In this document: positions 1-11,387 of the stretch, in pieces
Layout: every line of letters starts with the position of its first letter
Position numbering within the stretch: position 1 is the stretch's first letter
Assembly (NCBI GenBank): GCA_963669155.1
Contig: OZ022581.1
Span: 7,851,167 to 7,915,166, forward strand
DNA length: 64,000 nucleotides
Direction: 5' to 3'
From: Arbacia lixula
Lineage: Eukaryota > Echinodermata > Echinoidea > Arbacioida > Arbaciidae
Made by a program: the position numbers and the translations under genes
Notes under the pieces: generated by a model
Database searches by the model: none
Seen by the model: only the letters and a program-made list of their open reading frames with translations
What the model was told of the DNA's origin: nothing

Positions 1-56
1 CCCATTATTAGTAATTTGAACCATCTTTTGTTGTCCCAAAATGCGCCATCTTACAG

Positions 57-3000
57 TTGGTTACATTCGGAGGTTGACGAGAGGAAAAGACGACTCCTCC
101 TTTGAGTGGTACTTAAACTGGTTCAGAGCTTTCGGGCTGCAAAAGCTGCGGTCGAGACAGACGATCAACGAGGAGGGAAAGCGAATATACCCCATGGTCT
201 TTGGTGAGTTTGAGTGAAGTTTGTAGGACGAAGGCATATATGGCGCAAAAATGGGTCGAAATTTATCTCAACTATAACCTTTGATTATCTTTATGATTAT
301 TATTTCATTAATTCCGTCTTCATTATCCATGATAATCCCCTCAGTTTGTCAGCTGCTTTTCAGGGAAGCCTTTCCACACATCTACATAAAAACAATATGA
401 TTAGGATGAAATACAAAATTTGATAGAATGAACAAAACATGCATTCACACATGATTTTGAGATGTGCAATTGGATGGACTGACAACAAAATACATTCACA
501 ATAATTGACGTATATAACGTAGGAACGAAATTACGGTAAATGCAAGAGATACGTTAAGATAATGAACAAAAATTGCTATGAAATTAACTAGATCAAAATG
601 GCTTTATCATAAGTTTAAAACAGATCATCTGAATATATATTGTGTAGGAGATGCATCCGCCACTACAGCGTTTGACGTGACTTTGCAGTGGCACGGAGAA
701 ATGGGGAACTATACCAACGCCCAACTTCTGCACGCCGTGCAACCAGGTGCCAAAATCATCATGGTTGTCAGGAATCCGGCAGAAAGGTCAGCGCTCGAAC
801 AAACCAGAACGAAACATAGATCATGCAGATGTACACAAGGGAATTGTAATTCTCCATAGCGCATGTAAGAAAAAAAGTCCCATAATTCACTGCGCAGGGT
901 TATTTTTGTTTGCAGTAATGTCACTTCATGTCTCATACACTAGTACACTATAGACCGGAAGAGAGCATGACTGCAAACAAAATCCAAATAATTATGGCTG
1001 TGCGGTGCATCATGGGACGACTTTACCTCATATGCGGTATAGAGATTAGTGTTCAGGTATCTCATAACGTGTTAGGTATTCCCGTTAGGGCCACACGGAC
1101 TTGTTTGTTTAACGGTTCTTTAATTACGTCTTCTTTTGTTGACTACCAAATGAAGTTAGATGGATAAAAAATTAATGTTTTGGAGCTTCATGTGAATTCT
1201 CAATGTAAAATTTTCATTGATCTTCAATAGAAAGTTAGGCCTACAACACAGAGCTATATAGATCTTTGGCCAACAACAAACAAAAACACATGACGAGGAG
1301 AACTGAAACTACAAGTAACATTATGCCTTATCACCTTGATCACTGCCGATGGCCTTCATGCCCATTGGGCGTTGGAACGCATTCGATGTAATATGAAGCG
1401 TATACAAACTCGAGCTTCGCATTTGTAAGAAATATCTGCGTTTTGATATTTTTGCTGTGTTTCCCAGAGATTTTTCTGAGCATCGCTACAACAACGAAGG
1501 AAGTGCTGATGACTTCAACCGCCTGGCTGTCAAGAGGGTGGCCTGTTTCACGGAGTGTCTGCTACAATTCTCAGAACGGTACTGCACGTACCTTCAGAAA
1601 TGCGTGAGTGTAAAACTTAACAAAACCATCCTGGGCTATTTCATGGCCGCTTGGAGGGGTACTAGAGAGTTTTCACTGTCCGACGCCCGTTGATCTAAAA
1701 CGGAAAATCTGCTGTCCGTATGCAAAAATCGAGAAGTTAATATAGCAACATCGAACTGCTCTCGAGTTCTACAACGGTCCATGGTAGAAATCACGTCCGT
1801 TCTCTATCTGCCCCGCAAGTGAATCAACAGCCAATCAGTGAGCGTTCTGGTATACGTAATTTATAATTATGCATTGCACTGTGTCTGTCCGCGAAACCAC
1901 CTTTTCATGAGGAAAGTCTCTGTGCGACGGCCGTTCATCATCTTCCTCATCCCGTTTTGATCTGTCACTCTGTCTATCTTTCATTGACATAACAGAGAGT
2001 ATAGAAGAATTGATCTACCAGAGACACATTTTGCACGTTTTCATGTCGTTTCTTTATTACTGTTCTAGAATGTGTCGGCGAGTCTCTATGCTGTATATCT
2101 GAAAGACTGGATAGATGTCTACGGGAAGGAAGGTGTACATGTGATGAGGTTAGAAGACTGGCAAACAAACGCAGCTGAGGAGTATCAAAAAATCATCAGT
2201 TTTCTCGGACTACGTAAGTTCATTTCTATCCATTAATTTGTAAACGTCCCTCGGATGGGAAAATAAGCGGAAGCCCCGTGTATAGGAGCCCCACATTGTA
2301 TGCACATTAAAAATCCTACTTCACTTCTCGATTGAGAGCAGGGTGAAAACCTGGTTGAGTGGACAGTATTCCTTTACTGGACAACGGGTGAGAAATGCCG
2401 ACCCCTCATGGTTTACCACGGAAAACTGTTCAGTCTATAATTAGTATCAAACATGCATCAAAAGTGCCAAAAGAATTGATTAGATATTTATCATATATTT
2501 TTCATACTTTGATTATGAGTATAGAGCAGATTGTGTGTGCATCAATACTGTTCTATAGTTACAATATTTTATCTTCATTGATAATTTGATCATGTGACCA
2601 AGGATAATAGTGTTGATTTTAAGAGGGATGGAGATTGTGATTGCCACTGGTATTATTTATGAAAGCTGTAATAATTGTCATGCTGCTGATGACGATGGTG
2701 ATGAGCGATGGTACCGTGAGTTCGATCACAATCATCATCACTGTCGTCTCCATTATCCTTGTCGGTAATCGCTTATGGTTGTAATGGTGGTGGCGGCAGC
2801 GACCGATATCGAATGTTACCATGGTTACGAGTTCTCTGATATGATATGGTTGAGGTTAATAATGTTAACTGAGCTAAAAACATATGTCTAACACCGAAAT
2901 ACAGTACAAAACACTGTTCGTCATAAAAAAAGGAATAACACATTTTGACACAATTCCAAAGTTTCTTTGGAATGTTTATACGTGTAAGCAAAGGGGAATT

Positions 3001-3433
3001 CGATAATTACATAACGATTCCATATAAGACAGGTGATATGGTAACGTTGAATAGATGTACATTACGTAGTCGCTTCTTACATAAACCGGTGCATGTGATA
3101 TTCTGTCTAAGAAGTCTCTTGTTCTGTCTCTTTCCCTGGTTTATTCAAGATTGTGCAAAACGAGGCTGTTTTTTCGGAGTGAGGCCAATGGAGGAAAGTT
3201 GATGTGTAATTTGCACTTTGTGTCTTCCTTCATTTCGTTGAACAGGGAAGCTGACTTCCGCCGAGATACAAATCGTACTAGCAAGGAAACGCGTAAACGT
3301 GAATGCGGCCAAAGCGAAAGAGCCCAGCATGTCGAACTCGACAAGGGAAGCTCTAACTGACTTCTACCGGCCTTACAATCTCAGACTCGGGCAACTTCTT
3401 GGAGACTCCAAATTTGCTTACAACGAACTCTAG
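57..3433 (+). CDS. Carbohydrate sulfotransferase, CHST15-like (3' part, five exons)
   Basis: Golgi sulfotransferases of this family move sulfate from PAPS onto glycosaminoglycan sugars (CHST15: GalNAc-4-sulfate C6 in chondroitin sulfate). Five exons join in one open frame: 57-203, 648-786, 1468-1603, 2069-2213 and 3246-3433 (stop TAG), about 251 residues. All introns are GT..AG. Visible landmarks in order are GDASATT near the start of the second exon, the 3'-phosphate-binding stretch VRNPAER continuing over the next junction into DFS (serine kept where vertebrate CHST15 has LYS), RLEDW in the fourth exon, and a C-terminal TDFYRPYN block matching the end of CHST15. The 5' exons with the membrane anchor and 5'-PAPS loop are off the window. 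Family membership is well supported; exact orthology to CHST15 rather than an expanded invertebrate paralogue is inference. Confidence 0.82.
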
Positions 3434-4623
3434 TGGTCTGTCATCATACTTGCATGAGTAAAGCCCGCTACACGGATATATGGTACGAGGCTGAAAATGC
3501 AAGAGCATATCAAACGATCTTTCAAGCATCATGCACATGCCAAAGGGGAAAAGAAGGTCGATATCTTTTCAAAAGTGAGCATAGCTTGCTTGCACTTTTA
3601 AAACCCAGTAAACTGGTAAATGACTATTCGAATCGACAATAAGTTTAACCGTACTGAGTCAGCGAAATTAGCCTAACCAATCGTCTTTTTAAGCTCGAGG
3701 TTGGAGCTCTGCCAGCTAAACACTAACAAGGATTTCAGACTTTCACCTTCAACTTCCAACTGATGTTCCTTGGTGATTCTGAGAGTACCACTTAGAAATG
3801 CGACGAGAGGAACATTGTCAGTCAAATTTTAAGTGAGAAAAAGAAGGAAGTCGTATATAGTGTTGGAATAAGCCGTTTTCATTATATATTGACATCTTCC
3901 CCCTAATTTCGTAGAAACGCGTTATTACATTCACCTGGTTTCCGTGATTCAGCTGTTGCTACTCGGAGAAACCTCCGACAAGCTTAGGGCTACCATTGTT
4001 TGAACAAATCTCAATGAATTCTCTCAAAAAGTTTGAGAGGTGATACATTTCTTATTGCTCTTCATATGTACACATTGTATCATTTGGAAGCGTTGATCTT
4101 TTCTATAATTATCTGTCTTTCTTAATGCTTATGTAGTCGTGGAATGCGCAGTCCTGATAAAATAGGCAGCAATGTTAAAAATGAAATGTTGCAAAAATTG
4201 TTTGTTTTCGGTTATGAATTTCCCATTGTTTCGAGGATGGACTGAGTTTGAATGATGTTGATGCGCTGATGCTTGAGAGTCCACACATGGTGTATTCTCA
4301 TTTGCATAATTTATTAAATATTTTTGAAATAATGTTGAACCCCATCATTTTAAAAAGTTTTTAGGTGTGAAACAAGTTTGAGATGTTGGTTTAATTGTTT
4401 GTTTTCAGAAAGCTTTCACTTCAAGCAAACACTAAATAACTCAAGAGTTTTATCTGTTTCAGGGTTCGTCTCGAACACTGAATAACGCATGCAAAGAGTG
4501 GGAACACATCTCTACAACAACTCTAACCACTCCTTTTAGAATTTAATAACAGAACAATGAAGGTATGACAAAAAAATGTGTGCTTTCTCATGCAATCTCT
4601 TCTTCTTTTTTGAGACTCTATAA
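3434..4623. other. 3' flank of the sulfotransferase with a MITE fragment
   Basis: No coding region is visible. The 3' UTR must begin here, but no clear AATAAA site was picked out. Positions about 3870-4011 are a decayed fragment of the TTAA-flanked MITE family seen complete at 14760 and 53073 (shared phrases include ACGCGTTATTACATTCACCTG and TTGCTACTCGGA). Confidence 0.5.
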
Positions 4624-5033
4624 CCCCGTTCATATACACCGCCTATCCGCAAAAAAGGCGCAACATTCGCTGCAATTTTGTTTATGTATTACCGATACCC
4701 GTTTATATGAATGGGAATCACTCAAATAATGCAATACAGTGTATTTGCTTCTTCCTTTTTTGCGCTTATTTTGCGGCTTTTTCGCGGATCGAAACCTAGT
4801 AATAATACCGCAATATTGCGGTAAGCGAATCTTATAAACTGCGTCCGCAAAATAACCGTAAATGTTGCGCATTGTGCATCGCGCTTTGGCACGTGGGTCG
4901 CTAATCGCTCGCACCGTTCGTTTTACTGAGCTGAATAATATAACGGTGCTTTTGGCGGCTCGCTGGAAACTTGCTTATCGACGAGCACCAGTAATAATAG
5001 CGGTATTATCATGGTTATGGTATATGAACGGGG
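4624..5033. repeat. Foldback/MITE with CCCCGTTCATATA terminal inverted repeats
   Basis: The two ends read CCCCGTTCATATA and, in reverse complement, CCCCGTTCATATAC, and they enclose 410 bp with further inverted segments built on GCAATATTGCGG and CGCAAAA. Flanks share CTAT (CTATAA left, CTATTA right), a possible decayed target duplication. No transposase frame is present, so this is a non-autonomous DNA element of unassigned superfamily. Confidence 0.6.
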
Positions 5034-5682
5034 CTATTAAGACCACAGCTGACATGTCAATGGAGAGACACAGAGGAAGGGGGTGAAAGTGCAGAAATTG
5101 AGAGACAGAGAGTGAGATATAAAAACAAAGAAGACTGCAAAATATGAGGTAAAATTCCAGGAAAGCCTTTTCAGAAGTGCATGCCAGGATTGCAGACGTG
5201 TGGCAAACTTGAAAGAACGATTCATAGGGAAATCTCAATCCTCTTTGAGGATGCTCAAACTCAAATATTGTCTTCTATCATTGATGAATGTACTTATGCG
5301 ATTGACAGACACGACAGTTTGTTTCTTTATTTACCTCAGATGTTGGAGTGGTCACTTACTTCCTTTTTTCCTTAACTGTATCTTTATCAAGTCAATAATT
5401 TTCCCGGGATCCGTATCACAACAGGGGCGTCTTCATTAGCTCAAGCTGGGCAAAATACAAAACATTCTTGACTTGTAATACATGCCATGCACATAATGGT
5501 CTAATGCACTAATGTGTTGTTCATTCTTTTTTATTTTATAAGTAGTACATGTATATTAAAAGATGATTTGTACTTATTATTTCCAAGCTTTATAATATGT
5601 GTTTTGTGAGTGTGCTGGGATATACTGTAACTGTAACTCCTGGATATACTCATAGCGAGAGGGAGAGGGATACACTCCTATG

Positions 5683-5687
<5 letters not shown>
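5034..5687. other. Intergenic, no feature recognised
   Basis: AT-rich sequence without a convincing open frame, repeat or RNA signal, between the foldback element and the AG/G-rich microsatellite. Confidence 0.4.
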
Positions 5688-5717
<30 letters not shown>

Positions 5718-5742
5718 GGGGGGGGGGGGGGGGGAGAGAGAG
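5682..5742. repeat. (AG)n microsatellite with a G tract
   Basis: A run of about 13 AG dinucleotides is followed by about 20 Gs and more AG units. It lies at the 3' (low-coordinate) end of the minus-strand non-LTR retrotransposon remnant. G-tract length is prone to sequencing and assembly error. Confidence 0.85.
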
Positions 5743-5744
5743 GC

Positions 5745-7685
5745 TCTGGTAGGAGAGGGTAGACCAAAAGGTGTTGCATCGTCTGATCCTCTCCACAGTC
5801 ACATATTGTGTCTCCATCCCTGTTGTACCCCCATTTCTGCATAAGGACTTTACACAGCTGTCCTATACCAGACCGCAGGCGATTGATACATAGCCAGGTT
5901 GGCCATTTCTGACTTGAACCTGGGGGTAGTGATTCACTAGGACCGATGGAGACCTGGAGCGTCACAGACTGGAGGTGGTTGGACCATAGGGTGATCCTTT
6001 CACGGTGCGCGGAGCCATCAAGGGATCAGTCCAGTGGAGGAAACTGCGTCTTGATTTGAGTCTCTTTTGGGCAGGTTCGAAGTTAAAGAGTGGATGGAGA
6101 GGGTTATCTTCTTGCTTGTTTTTTTTTTCCGTCCGAGCTGATACCTCTCTTCTGAAGTGTGTCGGGGCAATACCACTCAGTAGGTAGAGATCATCTACTC
6201 TTGATGGTCGCAGGCAGCCAGTGATTGCTGTGCAAGCAGCATTCAGGACTGGGTCTATCTTTGCAGCATGGGATGACCTGCATCAGACGGGGGCTGTGTA
6301 CTCAACAAATATCATCGAGCAAGAGCGGTCGTACGGATGGTTTTGGCATCTGTTCCCCATCTCGAGATGGCAAGCTTCTTCAGGATGCTATTCCTTGCTT
6401 TTGCCTTTGTCTTGGCAACATGTTGTGAGGGAATGGTCTAGGGTGACGCCGAGGTAAACTGGCTTGCTGGTGTGTTTCAGCCATTGTCCATACCATCTGA
6501 CTCTCACTTGCCTGTCTGCAGCTCTGTTCTTCAGGTGGAAGACGCTGAGTTGGGTTTTTTTTCTGGATTCGTCCGTAGATGGTTTGCAGCATAGTAAGGA
6601 GTCAGGCCAGCCAGAGCATCGCTGAGTGCCTTTTCCACATCTTCAAAGGACTGCTTCTGCGAGGCAATACAGAGGTCGTCAGCATACAGGTAGCTCTTGC
6701 GGTGCCTGGGTGGATCGGTTGGTCATTCGTATAGATGTTGAAGAGAAGTGGGGCAAGAACGCTTCCTTGTGGGAGACCATTTTTTCTGCCTCCGCCATCT
6801 GCTACTTGAGCCATATAGAGTCACAGAACCCCCGATTTGAGAGCATGTTCTGAATAAGCTGTGTGGTGTGAGCTTGACGTCCTTTGTCATCTCAAAGACT
6901 TTCCTTGTTAGTATCCTATGATTGACTGTCTCATAAGCTGCGGAGAGGTCGACAAAGGCTGCACCAGTTATCAGTCCTTCCTCAAGGCCGTCTTCGATGT
7001 ACTGTGTCAGATTCAGCAGTTGACTAGTACAGGATTTTCCTGGCCTGAATCTTGCCTGTTCCGGGATGAGGAGCTCATCCACAAAGGGAGCAATACGGCT
7101 GAGTAAGAGACTTTCAAAGAGCTTGTATGTGTGACAGAGCAGAGAGATGGGTCTGTAATTCTGTGGGCTGGCTGGATGTATTCCTGGTTTGAGTAAGACG
7201 ACTACCCTCGATTTCTCCATTTTGTTGGCATTGTGTTTTTCCTCAGACCGTTAGCATGTCAAGCAGCCATTGCAGAGCAAGAGGTCCAAGGTGTTTGATC
7301 TGTTCACAGAGGATATCGTCTACTCCAGCTTCCTTGTTGCTTTTCATTGCTTTGATAGCATTGCGCAGGTCGTTTATGTTGAAAGGTCTTGTGAATTCAG
7401 ATGACTCTTGGGAGGCCGACCCTTCACCTTGAGGGAGATAGCTCTTCGCGGGCGATGATAAGGGTTACCTTGACTGTTCACGAGAAGCTGGTGGGCCACT
7501 TGGTTCCCGGTAACTTGTGGCCTGGGTTGAGACTTCGTTTAGTCATTTCCAAGGATCCGAATTGTTTTCCAGGCTTTTCTGCTGCTGTGGGTCATATCCA
7601 TTGATTCGATGAATTCCTGCCAGTTTCTCTTCCTCCTATCCATGATGGCAGTAGTCAGGTGTTCCCCACATTCAAGGGTATCAGC
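5745..7685 (-). pseudogene. Non-LTR (LINE, Jockey/CR1-like) retrotransposon reverse transcriptase, decayed
   Basis: Minus-strand translation gives, from high to low coordinate, a linker block (RRKRNWQEF, then HSSRKAWKT), the RT N-terminal region (FNINDLRNAI, QNYRPISLLC), motif A (FVDLSAAYETVNH), the GLPQGSVLAPLLFNIY block, a YADD catalytic box still readable about one frame away near 6680, and a C-terminal CDCGEDQTMQHLL zinc-knuckle-like segment near 5760-5830. These are the successive domains of a LINE ORF2 after its endonuclease. At least three frame changes and internal stops show it is dead. Its upstream linker lies at 9401-9560, separated by a later hAT insertion. The endonuclease and any ORF1 are absent, so the copy is 5'-truncated. 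Clade assignment is by family resemblance only. Confidence 0.85.
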
Positions 7686-8030
7686 CAGGGGCGTAGACAG
7701 ACCTCACAAGGTGGGGGGGGGATGGCATGTACAATCATCCCCCCCCCCCCCCGGTTTGGGGGAATGATATTTGCTTACTATAATGTCATAATGATGATAA
7801 TAATAGTACAAATAATAATGATAACAATTATAGTATTAATAATCATTATTATGATGATGATGATGAGAATAATCCTCATCATTATTGTAATTGTATTTAT
7901 TGTTATTAGCTGCATTCACACGGTGAAAGCCAATTCAGACGGTAAAAAAAAAGAAAATCTTACAAGTGTTTTGTGGTTATCTTGTGGCTTGTCCTCACTA
8001 AGCAAAATGACATAACTTTTTATCAAAGAG

Positions 8031-8653
8031 GTTTTGGGCAAAATAAATTGGCAGGATTGTTTTTCACCTTATCAACGAACTTATGTGTGAATATCACATT
8101 AATCCAATAAGTCTTCCGTGAGTGGGCAAAATTAAGAGGCAAAAATTTCAAATTTTCAAAAGTCACAAGGGTAATTTTGGGTTTCTGTCATATGAATTTT
8201 GGATGAATTCCATTTCTGGTCCATAACTTATGTCCTTTCATTGTTTATCATCCATCTCTCGATGCACCTACACATATCCCGACATTTAACCTATTGATCT
8301 GGTTGAGTGAGCACCGTTTAAAAAATGTTCATCCATCTTGGGTTTTAAACTTTTAAAAACCCTTTATTTTTTTGAAAAGATGCAACTGGATATTTTGACA
8401 AAGATGTAACATGACCTGTTATGTAAACATTAGAAGTCATTTCCGTGTCATGGTTGAGTGAATACACTTTAAAAATCGCACAAGAAATGCTAACATGTAC
8501 TGTTGAAACGGCTTAAATAATTACCCTTGTGACTTACATTTTTGCCTTTAAAATTTGCTCACTCATGCATGACTAATTGGATTAATGTCATTTTCACACA
8601 GAGGTTAGTCAATAAGTTAAGGAACAATCCTGCAAACTGTTTTGCCCAAAAAC
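8031..8653. repeat. Long foldback (about 130-bp arms) inside the hAT element
   Basis: Arms at about 8031-8180 and 8518-8653 are inverted repeats, both beginning TTTTGGGCAAAA and containing GCAGGATTGT, ATTAATCCAAT and GTCACAAGGGTAATT. Similarity is roughly 80% by eye. It is either a MITE nested in the hAT element or the subterminal palindrome of that element. No clear target duplication was seen. Confidence 0.7.
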
Positions 8654-8689
8654 ATAATTCACAGCGTGAATTGATTTTCGGATTCTAGG

Positions 8690-8971
8690 ATGGCTTATAA
8701 TATAGAAGTTGAAAACATCAAAGATCACTTCTTTTTCAAGCATAATGAGAAAGAAGAACATGATGACGAACAGCCGTCTACGTCAAAATCGGATGATGTC
8801 GGAGAAAGGCCTGTTCTTTGGGAAGTTCAACCAGAAGAAAGTGCCGTTGAGGGTGATGGAGCATCTGAGGCGAAAAATGATGATGAAAGTGATGACGACT
8901 TTTTTGACGACTGGGTTAGCCCCAATCACCCCCAAAAATTAACTTTTTCCATTCCAGTACTAGAAACTTAA
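8690..8971 (+). CDS. Small acidic open frame inside the hAT element, doubtful
   Basis: A 93-codon open frame lies in the right part of the hAT element just after an AG (GGATTCTAG|GATGG), so it could be an exon. The product is strongly acidic with runs of Asp/Glu (DDESDDDFFDDW) and a PSTSKSDD stretch of the kind found in disordered nuclear proteins and near the N termini of some transposases. No domain or cysteine/histidine finger is visible. It may be a leftover of the transposase gene or chance; I do not assign a function. Confidence 0.2.
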   Translation: MAYNIEVENIKDHFFFKHNEKEEHDDEQPSTSKSDDVGERPVLWEVQPEESAVEGDGASEAKNDDESDDDFFDDWVSPNHPQKLTFSIPVLET

Positions 8972-9127
8972 CCGCAGAAAATTATGTTTCAAGCCAAATG
9001 GTACCCAAACTACCCCGGGATCCATTACGAACCCTCGATCCATGCAATATGTGTCAGTTCATTCTGTACTCGTATGCCACGGTGTGTAGATCTTGTCGAA
9101 ACTATGACTGTCCATTTAAGGCGTAGT

Positions 9128-9139
9128 ATGTGTGTGTGT

Positions 9140-9176
<37 letters not shown>
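9128..9176. repeat. (GT)n microsatellite
   Basis: About 20 GT dinucleotides with two GTAT interruptions. It generates low-complexity Cys/Val open frames that are not genes. Confidence 0.9.
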
Positions 9177-9177
<1 letters not shown>

Positions 9178-9400
9178 ATGTATGCGTGTGTGTACGTGCA
9201 CGCTTGTGTGTGCTCTTTTACCTCATTAAGTATGCATCAGATTGCACGATTTCAAGTTCAAAATTACAAAAGCTCCCTACTGTGGGAGAGGGGACACCCC
9301 CTCCCACACCCTCCCTCCGGCTCGGTCGCTAATTCGCTCCCTCGCTCGGGCGTTGGCACCCCAGTCATCCCCCAGGTGTACGAACCTGTCTACGCCACTG

Positions 9401-9560
9401 GTATCAGCGCCATAGGGATCATTCTCAAAGCGCCTGACATATTCATCGTACAACACTTTCGATTTATATGTCAAGCCAGGAGTATAGGTTGTAAGGCATC
9501 CTCGTGGGATATTTTTCCTTGAAGATTTCTTCAGCAGCATTACAAAGGTATCGTAATGAG
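9401..9560 (-). pseudogene. Non-LTR retrotransposon linker (upstream part of the 5.7-7.7 kb remnant)
   Basis: Minus-strand translation reads SSRKNIPRGC, TPGLTYKSKVLYDEY and FENDPYGADT, the segment between endonuclease and RT in LINE ORF2 proteins of this type. GADT is interrupted exactly at the hAT insertion and its continuation (LECGEHLT) begins on the other side at 7677 going down, so both pieces are one retrotransposon copy. The sequence above 9560 no longer resembles it, marking the 5' truncation. Confidence 0.75.
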
Positions 9561-10257
9561 TAGGGAGTGCATGTTTGTTTATATTATTATACATGTATAA
9601 CGAGAGAGACGGATACATTCAGAGCCCTTATGTACATGTATAAAGGGCTCTGGATACATTGCCATTCCCATTCAACATGTCACATACACACTCACACACT
9701 TGAATCGTTGGGCCAGGGAGCTGCAAGTTCAGTGAAACATTTCCATCCTCCTGCTTAGCACCCTTTCTTTACCAGACTTTTAAAACTCTACCGGCTTTAC
9801 AAGACAATTCCATGCCAATGGTAATGAGGGAGTCAATCTATGGGGCAATAATACAATTGTTGTCCTCAAGCTGATTTTATTCTTCAATCACAAACAAATT
9901 TGATACGGGTTCTTCCATTCATATCAAGCTCACGTAAGAAGCTTACACAATTGATCACGTGACAATAGTCGGATGAAAGGGTAGGGGTCACGTGTTCCCA
10001 ACTGCGCGCAGTCTGCATGCATGCATCGACTCAAATTCAGTCACTTTCTCAAAATGTGTGTCTGCGAGATTGATTCGCCCGTTGTATCTCATGTTGGGAG
10101 GCACGAGCAAACATATGATAGCTAGTCTACCATTTCAGACTCACTGCCAGAGGACTGTACCTGCATATCAACCACCACATCGTAGTGTCTTCAATCTGTC
10201 TGAATCATACTTAGGCCTATATTTCCTTCACCTTATATCCGCCATTCAATAAGCCGT
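9561..10257. other. Intergenic, no gene recognised
   Basis: Short tandem phrases (ACATGTATAA, CACACACTC) and unique-looking DNA; no coding potential supported. Confidence 0.4.
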
Positions 10258-10436
10258 TTGCTAACTATGTAGTAACGCGTAAATATATTTACTCTACTTC
10301 GTGATTCAGTTTCAATGGGTAGAACGCACTCCGAATCTATTAGTTGTTGCTACTGGGACAAACATCGGTCAAGCACTGGATAACCATTAATAACGTATTG
10401 TTTGAACAGCGTGAATAAAATATGCATACATATCAC
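10258..10436. repeat. Fragment of the TTAA-flanked MITE family
   Basis: Shares the internal phrases GTAGTAACGCGT, ACGCACTCCGAATCTATTAG, GTTGTTGCTACT and AACGTATTGTTTGAAC with the complete copies at 14760-15289 and 53073-53631. It lacks their terminal inverted repeats. Confidence 0.7.
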
Positions 10437-10504
10437 TACATGGTGTACGCCTTGCAACTTTCAAAATTGTACGATTATTAAAAGAGATGAAGAAATTAGT
10501 AAAG

Positions 10505-10592
10505 CTTGGCCAACTCAATTTTAAAATGTCACAACATGGTAACAATAGGTAACAACATGGCACAACAAAGCAACACGTGCCATGTTGTTACA
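10505..10592. repeat. Short foldback of the TTGGCCAACT family
   Basis: CTTGGCCAACTC followed by inverted copies of GTAACAACATGGCAC around CAAAGCAACACG. It is related to the paired foldbacks at 16030-16353 and abuts the CCCATATGGG element. Confidence 0.55.
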
Positions 10593-10593
10593 T

Positions 10594-11387
10594 CCCAGAT
10601 AGCAAAATCTCTGGGTCCCATATGGGCTAGATATGGGTTGCTCCATATGGGCTGCCCATATGGGGAGCACCTGGGCCCACATAAGCCCCATTTTGGCCCA
10701 TCTTTGACCCATCTATATTTTGCACCGTACACCCCATCTGGGGCCCATACGGGCCAGATGGGATAAAGCGAATTGAGGGATGATATATCATACTTGTATA
10801 GGCAACTTACGAACTCATAATCCTTATCCTAACCTCATCGGCCTATCTTACTCGATCCTATCGTGTTCCTCAGTACACTCACTTTCATATATATAGCACT
10901 ACGGAAATTTACTTCAAAAAATATCGGTTAGTACAATGAAAGATATGAACATTTTGATGTAACTATTGTTGTCTGGATTCCATAAGGTGGCATTTATTTA
11001 TCTTTAAATAAAACAGTTATCGTAATTCGTGCTTAAATGTTCCTTCTGTATAGTAATATACCGGTTATCTATTCAAAGGAACAAAAATGTGACACAAGTG
11101 AATAGGCCTAATGCATGCATGAATATTCATAAGCATCTCAGTTATCATGTGGGTAATTCAAAGTGTAAAATCCGATATGGGCCCCATATGGGTTTAATAT
11201 GGCTCAGTCGACACAGAAATAAGACCACATTACCCATATACATACTACTTGGGGCCCATGTGGTTTTATTATTCGGGTTCTAGGTGGCACAAACGATATG
11301 GGTCCCATATGGGTTGAACATGGTACATATGGGCCCCAGTAGACCCGCATGATTCCCATATTTGCCCCAGATACTTTGCTATCTGGG
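10594..11387. mobile_element. MITE with CCCAGATAGCAAA ends and CCCATATGGG repeats
   Basis: The ends are CCCAGATAGCAAAATCTCTG and, reverse complemented, CCCAGATAGCAAAGTATCTG. Next to each end is a cluster of short palindromes CCCATATGGG(C). The 794-bp interior has no coding frame. A second, end-truncated copy lies at 15429-15993 (same order of GGCCTAATGCATGCAT, CATCTCAGTTATCATGT and ATGGCTCAGTCGACACAG). No unambiguous target duplication is seen, so the superfamily is unassigned. Confidence 0.75.

Larger units (their letters stand above)
7686..9400. mobile_element. hAT-like DNA transposon, non-autonomous, inserted in the LINE
   Basis: Termini are CAGGGGCGTAGACAG and, in reverse complement, CAGTGGCGTAGACAG (14 of 15 identical). 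They are flanked by an exact 8-bp direct repeat GTATCAGC (7678-7685 and 9401-9408). An 8-bp duplication with CAG..GGCGTAG ends is the hAT pattern. The retrotransposon reading frame on either side becomes continuous if the element and one duplication copy are set aside, independent proof of the boundaries. The 1715-bp interior has no recognisable transposase. It holds ATT/ATG-rich DNA, G and C tracts, a long foldback, one short acidic open frame and a GT microsatellite. Confidence 0.88.

Noticed and set aside
9128..9522. Cys/Val-rich protein
   Set aside because: The first part is a translated GT microsatellite and the rest is antisense to the LINE linker.
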